Virus record (IMG/VR): IMGVR_UViG_3300010885_032905
Location: 1 to 51,433 of that record
DNA: 51,433 bases
Direction: 5' to 3' (one strand)
Source: a virus
The translations under genes were made by a program, and so were the position numbers. Positions 8,490 to 16,306 of this stretch are shown piece after piece; the stretch's first letter is position 1; every line of letters starts with the position of its first letter. Below the pieces are notes generated by a model. The model ran no database searches. It was not told the DNA's origin and saw only the letters and a list, made by a program, of their open reading frames with translations.

Positions 8490-10026
8490 TTGATGTGTTC
8501 CTTAATAGATCGGCGATATCAGATCTGTTTATTGTCCTGTCTTGCTGATCAACACGATTATTGAATCTATCGTCCAGCCATTCAAAATCATTGATCAGTT
8601 TCAATCTTTTTTGATCTTTGGTGCTTACGTGTTCTAGATAGAAATCAAATCCGCTGATAGCACCATGCATGCTGTCAACTGCAAATGGCACTGTCGTAGC
8701 TGTGGTCATCCAGATCAACAAACGTTCGAGGCTCTCTGACCAGTCCCCGTTTACTATGTTGCTGCACAGCTTCACAGCTTCTCTGAATCCGCTGCGCCAT
8801 GACGATCTGGCATCGACATTATAATTTGTGATCGCAGCTATGTCAGGTACCATCTTGATATTGCCAACCGTAGTAGTGAAATCTAACCAATTGCGATTGA
8901 ACCGCCGAACCGCATCAGTAGGCCATAGTTTGATCGCACCCCATCCGTAACTGAGACCATTTACTGGATTATAGCTGTGCCAGATGTGCAGGTAGTTCCT
9001 ATCATAGTCAGGTGGATGATAATCAAAATTAAAGTTTGGATCAGCTACGGTATCAGCATCTACTGTCCAGAACATGGCAGTAGAGCTTAGTTCAGCACAG
9101 CGTTTGTGTGCATTGTGTATGCCTTTAATGCCGTGCACTCTCTGTGCGCGAGCAAACCTATCCTTCAATAATTCAAAGTTTGTGTCAGCGTCTGGTTCGT
9201 TATATGATATGAAAAATATGTCACAGGGCACAGTTGATGACGACAACTCATCCATTACCTTGAGTGATGAAAAATACCCCTGTTGCGATTCATCGCCGTT
9301 GGGTTGATAATCACCGGGTACCAAATATATACCTGTTGCACCAGCTGATTGCACACCGGTGTCAGTTATGGTCTTCCATCCATGTGGATATTTCCTATCC
9401 CAGACATTGGGTCTCCAAGTGAGATCCATGGCCCGATGTGGATTTACTGTATCCATGACCAGCCAATACATCTCACTGCTTGTTTGAGCCGCAGCCAGCA
9501 GGCATGCAGATATTGGGTCGGCGGTATTTTGTATCCATTTAGATCCCGGATATCTATCACAGAATGCTTGATATTTCTCAGCACAGTCATCCCAGGAAAC
9601 GAAGAACCTGTCAAACTGGCGCAGTGTAATAGGCTGGTGGTCGGCTACTTTCACACGGTCAAGCCAGCCAGTCTCTGCCTCTGCAGCAGACGGCACATGT
9701 TTGGTAGGTATCAGGAACACCCCAGCAAATTCATTTTTCTCGTAAGGTGAAGCAACCGAACCATCTGCATATCTATTCTGCCACACATGCGGATATTGCC
9801 TATCCCATTCCTCTGGCTTCCATTCAAAATCAAAAGCATCAACTAGCTCTACATCATCAGTCACTAACCAAAACATCGAGGTATAGCAAAGCAGTCTTGC
9901 TGCAGCACAAGCTGCAGCCAGTGTATTTGTGTTGGTCAATCGCAGTGCATTAGGATGTTCAAGCTTGAACTCATCATAGGCTGCAGTGTTTCCAACACCT
10001 CGGCTGACAAATATTATATCATACAT
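8482..10026 (-). CDS. Triple-domain glycosyltransferase-like protein
   Basis: A 514-residue protein made of three consecutive copies of the family's domain. Copy one (about 1-140) starts MYDIIFVSRG and has TDD in place of the family's DGD. Copy two (about 140-265) starts FDRFFVSWDD and has MDT. Copy three (about 265-514) starts CDIFFISYNEPDAD, has VDADTV and retains the HGIKGIHNAHKRC and NGLSYGWGAIKLW segments of single-domain copies. Copies one and two also share WDRxYPHxW and a GVFLIP/GIYLVP strand. Only the third looks complete, so the first two may be binding or structural modules. The start overlaps the preceding stop (TGATG). Confidence 0.72.
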   Translation of the reverse strand: MYDIIFVSRGVGNTAAYDEFKLEHPNALRLTNTNTLAAACAAARLLCYTSMFWLVTDDVELVDAFDFEWKPEEWDRQYPHVWQNRYADGSVASPYEKNEFAGVFLIPTKHVPSAAEAETGWLDRVKVADHQPITLRQFDRFFVSWDDCAEKYQAFCDRYPGSKWIQNTADPISACLLAAAQTSSEMYWLVMDTVNPHRAMDLTWRPNVWDRKYPHGWKTITDTGVQSAGATGIYLVPGDYQPNGDESQQGYFSSLKVMDELSSSTVPCDIFFISYNEPDADTNFELLKDRFARAQRVHGIKGIHNAHKRCAELSSTAMFWTVDADTVADPNFNFDYHPPDYDRNYLHIWHSYNPVNGLSYGWGAIKLWPTDAVRRFNRNWLDFTTTVGNIKMVPDIAAITNYNVDARSSWRSGFREAVKLCSNIVNGDWSESLERLLIWMTTATTVPFAVDSMHGAISGFDFYLEHVSTKDQKRLKLINDFEWLDDRFNNRVDQQDRTINRSDIADLLRNTSNV

Positions 10027-10934
10027 CAGCTTGCCGATATGTGTCGTATCTGATCAATGCTCACCAGAGGTCTCGGTGGATTGATATAAACTTTCTTGAA
10101 GAACCTGCTTTGATCAGCGTCGAGATCAGATATATCAATGTTCAATTGCTTTCTTAGCCTATCTCCCAGAAACTTAGAATGATCAGCTATGTCAACTGAC
10201 TTTACCGACTGCCATTTTTCATTGAACCAATCGTAATCTCTGATCATGGTATGATCGTCGTCGGTTAGATTACATTCGTATGCGCCAAGACGAGCACCGT
10301 ATATGCTCCAAATCCCGTTATCTACATCTGCACCAACGCTGGTCCATATCAACAACTTGTGCAGATTATAGATCCATATCCTGCGAGCAAAATCAGCAGG
10401 CTTGACCTTGCGTCCAGATTCAAGGCTCATCTTGACACCTTCTCTGTATCCGCTGCGGAAAGCCTGATATTCGCTGCCATTTATCATGCTGGTGCTATAG
10501 GTTCCAAACACGTCGTGGTATTTGGTATTCCAACAGAAGTCTACCTTGCCTGCATCGCTGTCGCTGTTCTCATGGCTGTTCATGTTGCGCACGAACGCTT
10601 TGCTCCACAGCTTTAGACCACCGTTTCCGTATACCAATCCATTAACATGATTTCTACCAGCCCAGGTCCAGGCATGATCGCGCTGAGTTTCATTGATGTT
10701 GATGGTCAGATCTAAGAAACTGGGATCTAATCTGTTATCACCGTCTACGGTTACGAAATATTCAGTGTCAGCTATGTCTGCACAGGCACGGTGTGCTGCA
10801 TCAAATCCCTTCACACCGTGCACACGTTTGGCCCACGGTATGAGATTTATTAGCTCTGAATACAATAATTCTGCGTTTGGTTCGTCAAAACTAAGGAACA
10901 CAAAATCAAATTCTGACATATTATGCTGCATCAT
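10026..10934 (-). CDS. Glycosyltransferase-like protein, tandem family copy 1
   Basis: A 302-residue family member with the clearest motifs: FDFVFLSFDEPNAELL, KRVHGVKGFDAAHRAC, the DxD-like TVDGDNRLD, NGLVYGNGGLKLW and YREGVKM. It is the first of the four tandem copies. A GAGG ribosome binding site sits just before two adjacent ATGs (10934 and 10931); a third in-frame ATG at 10919 would give the N-terminus typical of its relatives, so the exact start is uncertain. It overlaps the preceding gene's end and couples to the triple-domain gene by TGATG. Glycosyltransferase activity is inferred from the GT-A-like acidic motif and context. Confidence 0.72.
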   Translation of the reverse strand: MMQHNMSEFDFVFLSFDEPNAELLYSELINLIPWAKRVHGVKGFDAAHRACADIADTEYFVTVDGDNRLDPSFLDLTININETQRDHAWTWAGRNHVNGLVYGNGGLKLWSKAFVRNMNSHENSDSDAGKVDFCWNTKYHDVFGTYSTSMINGSEYQAFRSGYREGVKMSLESGRKVKPADFARRIWIYNLHKLLIWTSVGADVDNGIWSIYGARLGAYECNLTDDDHTMIRDYDWFNEKWQSVKSVDIADHSKFLGDRLRKQLNIDISDLDADQSRFFKKVYINPPRPLVSIDQIRHISAS

Positions 10935-11463
10935 ACCTCACATATATGCTGTAATCATCTGATAATCCAACTGTCACTGGTATGCTGTCAGTGGAGCTGG
11001 CTGTGACAGCATGAGGATATAATTCTATCCTCTTGATCAGATAATTGGGGTCATTCTTCATGGTTATATAGAACACGATGTTCTTGGCTCTTCCTATCAC
11101 ATCTACAACAAATCCATCTGCATTGCGTTGCCTGATGACGATTGGACTGGTTTGCGATTCAGAAGGGATAAACTTGCCGTTGAATGCAGCTGTCTCGGGA
11201 TCTATCAGCTGCCAGAATTTCTTAAAAGCCGGAGCCCTTTTCTTGTATATGATGCTGGGATGTCCTAGCTCATCATCACCTATGTAGTATTCTATAAGCT
11301 TTGATCTACCTTCTAGGATATCTACGGCGGTGTTAAACTCCATGGGTATCTTGCGCAGCGCTGTGTCATCTGGGCGTTTGTCCGTGAACCCCACATGCCT
11401 GATCTCCAGCGTGGTGTCGTCGTACCATGCCCATGCCTGTTCAGTCTCTGGTTCGTTGCTCAT
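10921..11463 (-). CDS. Unrecognised 180-residue protein in the glycosyltransferase cassette
   Basis: I do not recognise this protein. It has no signal peptide, membrane segment or catalytic motif that I can see. It looks like a mixed alpha/beta or beta-rich soluble protein, with a C-terminal strand-rich part (YSIYVRYDAA at the end). The ATG at 11463 is used because the longer frame begins with TTG. It overlaps the end of the upstream glycosyltransferase-like gene by 23 bases and runs into the start of the next one, so it belongs to the same coupled unit. Structural or accessory roles are both possible. Confidence 0.65.
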   Translation of the reverse strand: MSNEPETEQAWAWYDDTTLEIRHVGFTDKRPDDTALRKIPMEFNTAVDILEGRSKLIEYYIGDDELGHPSIIYKKRAPAFKKFWQLIDPETAAFNGKFIPSESQTSPIVIRQRNADGFVVDVIGRAKNIVFYITMKNDPNYLIKRIELYPHAVTASSTDSIPVTVGLSDDYSIYVRYDAA

Positions 11464-12316
11464 AATATCCAAGAATCTCGTCTGTTATGAATCCCTTTAC
11501 ATGATAATGCAGAGGGAAAAGCTGCAGGTAATTGCCTATCTTGCACTCAAGATTTGGATTAAAGAACACGCTCATGTGACCAGTCCAATCTTCTGAGATA
11601 CCAGGACCCCAGCCTTGTATCTCGCTTTTCATGTGTGTAAACGTTGGCAATGATCTTATGTTATACCATGTTTGATCAAGGTCTATTATCTTCAGCAATA
11701 GTGCAAAAACCACGTCAGTGCTCACTATCCTTGGCCTGTGCTCGGGCAATAGGTGTTCTTCAAAGAATCTTTCCCAGTTTAAAAACATGTATTTGGCCAT
11801 GGCAAAAATATCAAACACCTCAGTAGTTTTCTTGAAGTACATGAAAGCAGTATAGACATCTGGTAGATTGTTTTCAGTGAATGTCTTGCGATAGTAATCC
11901 GCAGAGACACCATCTGCACGATAGTTTAACACGCGATTGCATATCACGAAATCCTTGGAGGACATCTGATTCCACCAACTATCGATATCGTTGAAGAACA
12001 GCATATCACAATCCAGCTTGATGGTTTCTTCATAGGGGCTCATGTGCAGAGCTTTCCATTCGTTTTCAAGCTTCCAGCTGCTGTCCTTTGCATGGTCACC
12101 CCAGGGTATCTCGATTATGTTATCAAATGCCCATTTCCATTCATCGCGCACGGTCGTTCCAGGTGTTATGCCTATAGTTAGATACGGCACTGTCTTTTGG
12201 CTAGCGCGAAGGCTCATGGCCAGTGCATATGCTAGACGCACATAATCTGTTTCGCCGTTATTTTGTGCGAAAGTGAAAAAACCACGCGGCCGCTTGTTGA
12301 TATCATTGGACTGCAT
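11441..12316 (-). CDS. GT-A-type glycosyltransferase-like protein
   Basis: A 291-residue protein with the layout of a nucleotide-diphospho-sugar transferase. Residues 10-50 carry a strand and helix (FFTFAQNNGETDY, then a conserved LAYALAMSL helix). A strand ending in KLDCDMLFF gives a DxD motif near residue 103, preceded by SPYEETI. The pattern, with FAQNN at the start and SP-x-EET-x-x-x-D-x-D in the middle, is shared with the next upstream protein (FAHNN, SPFEETILVDAD), so the two form a second glycosyltransferase-like subfamily distinct from the 6934-10934 copies. It overlaps its upstream neighbour by 14 bases. Confidence 0.74.
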   Translation of the reverse strand: MQSNDINKRPRGFFTFAQNNGETDYVRLAYALAMSLRASQKTVPYLTIGITPGTTVRDEWKWAFDNIIEIPWGDHAKDSSWKLENEWKALHMSPYEETIKLDCDMLFFNDIDSWWNQMSSKDFVICNRVLNYRADGVSADYYRKTFTENNLPDVYTAFMYFKKTTEVFDIFAMAKYMFLNWERFFEEHLLPEHRPRIVSTDVVFALLLKIIDLDQTWYNIRSLPTFTHMKSEIQGWGPGISEDWTGHMSVFFNPNLECKIGNYLQLFPLHYHVKGFITDEILGYYEQRTRD

Positions 12317-13211
12317 ATGATATGATCTCTTCCTTGTGGCGTAACACAGCTTGCTTGTTCATCATGTGAACGTTATTGGAAACATTATGCATCTGAAATA
12401 CGCCTTGCACACTTTCGCTGGTTATCAAACAGCGTCCAGAATTGAACGCATGCAGTTCATCGTGCTCCATGCTAAAAAGTATATGATCTACAGGCAACGA
12501 AGCAACAGTACCATATTCCATAAGATTGTTTGCCATGTGTATGGCTATGCTCAGGGCATAATCGTTGCGGAAATACCCACTGTGGCTGAACTGATAGAGG
12601 TATTGATAATATTCATAGTTTTCTTTGATAAAATTCATGAGTTCAAATATCAATTTGCACTTTTCAGTCTTCCTAAAATAGATAGCAGTGGCCCAATATA
12701 GTGGTATGCTCATGTCATTGAACCGATTATCAAAACCAAAATTATTCTGTTTATGATCTAGATCTTTGGTCTTGCGATTGCACATGAAATCTTCTATGTT
12801 ATCCCAGACCAGATCCATGGTATTATCTAGCATGAGATAATCAGCATCCACTAAAATCGTTTCTTCAAACGGACTCAGCTCGTATACATTAGGGCGATTG
12901 ACATTGGTGTAGCTGTCAGTGAAAGAACTATACCTGGTGTCGTGGAACTTACGATTACCAACCGCAGAGCGATCGACCTCATCAACTATGATCCTATCAA
13001 ATGCAGCACGCATGATGCTATCGCTATAGTTGACTTCTAGATGGCCTATGGTTCCAGAATCGGCTATCAGTGCCACGTTGTTATGTTTGAGATGTTTCTT
13101 GATCAGCAATGCATTGCAAAGTGCTATCGACCCATAATCAATCTTTGAATTGTTATGGGCAAATATCACATATCCGCGAGCTAGTTTGAACCCAGTTGGG
13201 TAATTAATCAT
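12303..13211 (-). CDS. GT-A-type glycosyltransferase-like protein
   Basis: A 302-residue relative of the following gene. It has GYVIFAHNN near the start, SPFEETILVDADYLMLDN with a DxD motif around residue 110, and a helical C-terminal half. Proteins of this form occur in aquatic T4-like phages and are usually labelled as nucleotide-diphospho-sugar transferases; donor and acceptor are not known. The ATG at 13211 overlaps the stop of the preceding 118-residue gene by eight bases and is preferred to an upstream TTG. It is the first enzyme of the coupled modification cassette. Confidence 0.72.
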   Translation of the reverse strand: MINYPTGFKLARGYVIFAHNNSKIDYGSIALCNALLIKKHLKHNNVALIADSGTIGHLEVNYSDSIMRAAFDRIIVDEVDRSAVGNRKFHDTRYSSFTDSYTNVNRPNVYELSPFEETILVDADYLMLDNTMDLVWDNIEDFMCNRKTKDLDHKQNNFGFDNRFNDMSIPLYWATAIYFRKTEKCKLIFELMNFIKENYEYYQYLYQFSHSGYFRNDYALSIAIHMANNLMEYGTVASLPVDHILFSMEHDELHAFNSGRCLITSESVQGVFQMHNVSNNVHMMNKQAVLRHKEEIISYAVQ

Positions 13212-13560
13212 CAACAAACTCGTAAATGCTTTTCACAGTCCTAGCATTTCGTAATTTTGCGTATTCTGTATGATATAGATTGGTAGCCTCAAAGTATTTG
13301 CCAAATATATCATCAAAGAATCCAGAAATATCTGTAATCTCGACAGGATTGCCATTCTCATCTATGAGCACAACCCTGGTCCTCTGTTGATCTATCAACA
13401 GCTTGACGAATACTATCAGTTCTTGGGTTATCTTGAAGACCCCACCGTTGCAGGCATGGGTCAGCATGTTGTTGACTTTGATCTTGAGATCTTCTTTGCG
13501 ATTGAACAGCGCTATCCGATAGTTAGAAAAATCAAGCGCTTTTTGCAACCTCTCATCCAT
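13204..13560 (-). CDS. Conserved small phage protein, function unknown
   Basis: A 118-residue soluble, mostly helical protein (DERLQKALDFSNYR at the start, YFEATNLYHTEYAKL near the end). I recall similar short proteins in T4-like cyanophages, but no function. The start at 13560 is chosen because the longer frame begins with a GTG that lies inside the ribosome binding site (GAGGTG, 13567-13572). That site is itself inside the arm of an inverted repeat (13570-13591). It heads the coupled run of modification genes, so transcription of that run may begin just upstream. Confidence 0.72.
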   Translation of the reverse strand: MDERLQKALDFSNYRIALFNRKEDLKIKVNNMLTHACNGGVFKITQELIVFVKLLIDQQRTRVVLIDENGNPVEITDISGFFDDIFGKYFEATNLYHTEYAKLRNARTVKSIYEFVDD

Positions 13561-13569
13561 GGTATACAC

Positions 13570-13591
13570 CTCGTGAATATTACATCACGAG
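13570..13591 (-). promoter_or_regulatory. Inverted repeat overlapping a ribosome binding site
   Basis: CTCGTGA (13570-13576) and TCACGAG (13585-13591) form a perfect 7-base-pair stem with an 8-base loop. On the minus-strand message the 3' arm includes most of the GAGG ribosome binding site of the 118-residue gene, so the hairpin could hide the site or bind a protein. No U-run follows, so it is not a standard terminator. Confidence 0.55.
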
Positions 13592-13622
13592 TTTGGCGCG
13601 ATTAGAAGGTTATGTCAAGATA

Positions 13623-14567
13623 TCAAAGGTTGGTTACAGTAGTGTATGTTGGATTAGCTATGGTCAGCACACCACCAGCCTTGTATTGATCTATCTGGCT
13701 GGTTAGAGTACCTGTCACGTGCCCCGCATAATAATAATAATAACTGCCGCCTGCATCATTGAACGTTACGGTTGCACGTATTAGGCTACCATTGCCGCCA
13801 TTGGCTCCAACATAATTCTCACGTCGTACCTGTATGCTGTAATAGATACCAGAATAATAAGGGCCTGTGCCGTAGTGTATGAAAGTTTCTTGGTATGTGC
13901 CAGTCAGACCAAAATAACCAACGTTATTGGTTATGCTACCACCAGATCCGGTGTAGGTAGTAGTGCTAGCACCTAGCTTCACCGTGCCAACCAGATTCAA
14001 CAGATTGGTCCATGCGGTGTTGATAGAAGTGGTGCTGCCGCCAACCCTGGAACCAGAGAAACGTATCTGTCCACCGCTGTTGAAGAAATATCTAGCAGCA
14101 TTCTCGCTGCCAAAGTCAACCGTGAACACATGAGTAAGCGTGCCATTCCATGGTGTTGTACGGGTGCTGGTCAGAGCACTGCTCAGCGTCATCTGCGTGA
14201 GGCTAGCTAGATTACGATTGGTATCAAGCGTGCTGATATTTGTGGGTATGGTGCCTTGCTGTACTATCAGATCGCCAACAGCTACAGCAGGCTGTAAAGT
14301 CAATGCTGAGCCAGTATGAGTGTTGAGGGTTGCCATCGCATTGCGCAGATTATTCCATGCATTGATGGTGATCAAATTTCCTACGACTACATCGCCCAAC
14401 AACGTGGATGTTTGGCCATAACCTCGAGTGCCGTATCCAACACCTATTAATGCTGCTACTTTATCTTGGGCAGCTGCATCAGACACGTAGGCTACATTAA
14501 CGGCCGTGTTACCCACGAACCCGTTGTAGTCAGCTGCCTGTATTATGCCGCCAACTGCATACGTCAT
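13623..14567 (-). CDS. Fibre-like or virion structural protein
   Basis: A 314-residue protein rich in Gly, Thr, Ser, Asn and Tyr, typical of phage fibres and tail-tip proteins. The N-terminal quarter (YAVGGIIQAADYNGFVG, then an INAWNNLRNAM helix) looks like an attachment domain; the rest is predicted beta strand with a Tyr-rich patch (GGSYYYYYAG) near residue 275. It probably sits at the end of the baseplate or fibre system. The start at 14567 follows the previous stop directly and has an AGGACG ribosome binding site; the longer frame begins with GTG. Assignment rests on composition and on position after a clear fibre gene. Confidence 0.68.
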   Translation of the reverse strand: MTYAVGGIIQAADYNGFVGNTAVNVAYVSDAAAQDKVAALIGVGYGTRGYGQTSTLLGDVVVGNLITINAWNNLRNAMATLNTHTGSALTLQPAVAVGDLIVQQGTIPTNISTLDTNRNLASLTQMTLSSALTSTRTTPWNGTLTHVFTVDFGSENAARYFFNSGGQIRFSGSRVGGSTTSINTAWTNLLNLVGTVKLGASTTTYTGSGGSITNNVGYFGLTGTYQETFIHYGTGPYYSGIYYSIQVRRENYVGANGGNGSLIRATVTFNDAGGSYYYYYAGHVTGTLTSQIDQYKAGGVLTIANPTYTTVTNL

Positions 14568-14568
14568 T

Positions 14569-15528
14569 TCAGGCACGTCCTATGACGATCTCGACCAAAC
14601 CAACGTCAGGCGTTCGTTTTTCCGCCAATGCTCTCCCTATGATTGAATGCGGATCTTCTCCGCCGTCTGCTGCGCGGGCCACACCCGGTGTTGAACTGCT
14701 TACCAAACGATCGCCCTTGCCGCAAGAACCTATGACTTTGCAGGGCGTCCTACCAAGCAATGCTACATAAGGATGGGTGATATCGTCGCCTGCTGCACTG
14801 TTCATCTGCAAAGCTGGTTTGTCCGATATCACACCAAATACATAAATGTCTGTATCAGCAGTGGTCTTGGTTATCTCAGCAGATCCACCTATGCGAACTA
14901 CGTCGCCTATTTCCATTGGGGTATCTGCTGCATAGCGTTCTGCAACGTCTGCGTACAGGGCTTGAGTAGCAGTACCATTGAAGGTGGTAGCATATACCGT
15001 GTTAAATGCCAAACCAGCTGCGCCAAGATTGTAAACATTATCAGTGGTCGGAACATTGGTTTGGTTGTTATAGAATAGATTGGGCGCACCTGTTAGTGTA
15101 CCAGTCATTGTCACTGTGCCAAAATGGGCACTGGTAGCGGTCACATTGCTGGTTGTTATAGTCAATGTATCCATCACATTAGAATACACTGCAGCGAACC
15201 TGTAGCTGCTGCTACCTAGGTCCCATGCACCGTTTGAATTTGGTACGTTATCTTGATTATCCTTGAACATCACAGCATAAGCGCTGCCCGTATAAAGCTT
15301 TAAGGTCTGTGCATTGGTATCATACCACAGCATGCCTTGCAATGGCGGTGTCGGAGCCGAGGTACCTGCAAAGTTCTGCATGGTCCAGAGCACGTCTTGC
15401 AGCACAGGTGCTCCGTAATTTACATAACCCTTGCCTGGGAACGCAATTGGAGCAGCTGATGTGTTCAACGTGCCATCTGACACCGTAGTCAGCAAAGACC
15501 CATTAAATTGATATATGTTAGTTGACAT
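14569..15528 (-). CDS. Tail fibre-like protein with a widespread C-terminal beta domain
   Basis: A 319-residue fibre protein. The N-terminal module (about 1-95) contains VNYGAPVLQDVLWTMQNF and QGMLWYDTNAQTLKLYTG and is shared with the protein at 48751-49800. The middle has short NxxNLGAAG-type repeats. The C-terminal part begins ADVAERYAADTPMEIGDVV (about 198) and continues with VALLGRTPCKV and KGDRLVSSSTPGVA, a pattern found at the end of many phage and bacterial fibre proteins. The start at 15528 is used because the upstream in-frame GTG is inside the AGGTGA ribosome binding site. A late promoter motif lies 27 bases upstream. Confidence 0.8.
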   Translation of the reverse strand: MSTNIYQFNGSLLTTVSDGTLNTSAAPIAFPGKGYVNYGAPVLQDVLWTMQNFAGTSAPTPPLQGMLWYDTNAQTLKLYTGSAYAVMFKDNQDNVPNSNGAWDLGSSSYRFAAVYSNVMDTLTITTSNVTATSAHFGTVTMTGTLTGAPNLFYNNQTNVPTTDNVYNLGAAGLAFNTVYATTFNGTATQALYADVAERYAADTPMEIGDVVRIGGSAEITKTTADTDIYVFGVISDKPALQMNSAAGDDITHPYVALLGRTPCKVIGSCGKGDRLVSSSTPGVARAADGGEDPHSIIGRALAEKRTPDVGLVEIVIGRA

Positions 15529-15555
15529 GTCGTTCACCTGCTATGATTGGTAGCA

Positions 15556-15563
15556 TATTTAGC
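15556..15563 (-). promoter_or_regulatory. Late promoter motif GCTAAATA
   Basis: GCTAAATA on the minus strand ends 27 bases before the fibre gene start at 15528. The identical octamer precedes gp25. It lies in the short gap before the fibre gene. Confidence 0.75.
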
Positions 15564-15568
15564 AACTC

Positions 15569-16159
15569 CTACACCGTCTGGATTCTGATCGTATAAACGA
15601 CCTGTATCTGCCTATTGAGGCTCTTCTGCACAGGACTAAAGATCACATGTGTTAGCAACCTACCAGTGTTAGGTCCATTACTGCTAAAGGCCTTTAATCC
15701 CAATTCATTGAAAACATAGTTACCAGTAATGTTGGTAGCTGTATCAAATGCATCTTGACCTGCTGGTTCACCTAGGTCAAGAGTGCATGTGACTATGACA
15801 TCAGTGAATGTCGTGCCATCTACATGTGCTGTACTGATATAATTTTGTGCCGGATTTAGATCTAGTGGGCTTTGATCATTGACAACTTTATAATAGGTTT
15901 GATTATAAAGCGTTGCAGTTTGACCTATGACATTAGGAGGAAGATAAGTTATGGTTCCTATCTCACTTACTGTTGCCCCACCATTACCGAAGCACATCTC
16001 CTGTATCCATCCCTGCGGACGATCAGCGATAGTCTGTGCTAAGCTGATGCTGAAATTCTCATAATTTATAGCATTCTTCTTGTCAACAAGCACTTCACCG
16101 GTGATCACATCTCTGATCAACACATGCCCTGTGATCCAATTTTTGCTTTCTTGTATCAT
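15569..16159 (-). CDS. Virion structural protein, conserved in aquatic T4-like phages
   Basis: A 196-residue protein. The N-terminus GHVLIRDVITGEVLVDKKNA followed by YENFSISLAQTIADR and WIQEMCFGNGG is, to my recollection, characteristic of a structural protein encoded beside the large tail-tip proteins of T4-like cyanophages. The rest is strand-rich, ending in HVIFSP and VVYTIRIQTV. No enzyme motif is seen. A GAGG ribosome binding site lies 11 bases before the ATG, overlapping the end of the 44-residue gene. Its first 20 residues resemble the end of that small upstream protein. Confidence 0.74.
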   Translation of the reverse strand: MIQESKNWITGHVLIRDVITGEVLVDKKNAINYENFSISLAQTIADRPQGWIQEMCFGNGGATVSEIGTITYLPPNVIGQTATLYNQTYYKVVNDQSPLDLNPAQNYISTAHVDGTTFTDVIVTCTLDLGEPAGQDAFDTATNITGNYVFNELGLKAFSSNGPNTGRLLTHVIFSPVQKSLNRQIQVVYTIRIQTV

Positions 16160-16164
16160 GCTGA

Positions 16165-16299
16165 TTAAGACCTCGTACTTACTAAGATCTCATCAGTAGC
16201 AGCATCCTTGATTACGAGAAAACCGTATATCATAACGGCTCCGTCCTCATCCGGCAGCGTGGTCTTAACTGTATCTTCGTTTTTTGGCGCGTCTTGCAT
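16165..16299 (-). CDS. 44-residue protein resembling the N-terminus of the next gene
   Basis: A short frame between two large structural genes. Its C-terminal half, GFLVIKDAATDEILVS, follows the same pattern as GHVLIRDVITGEVLVD at the start of the 196-residue structural protein downstream (identical or similar at most positions). The N-terminal half is acidic and Asp/Glu/Lys-rich. A GGAG sequence precedes the ATG at a long spacing of about 13 bases. It starts 8 bases after the stop of the 3711-residue gene and ends 5 bases before the next ATG, a tight fit that supports it being real. Confidence 0.62.
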   Translation of the reverse strand: MQDAPKNEDTVKTTLPDEDGAVMIYGFLVIKDAATDEILVSTRS

Positions 16300-16306
16300 G
16301 ATTTAT

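Noticed and set aside
13613-13618. TTGACA on the minus strand upstream of the 118-residue gene, considered as a -35 box.
   Set aside because: The sequence 17 bases downstream is CAAACT, not a -10 element; single hexamers are common by chance.
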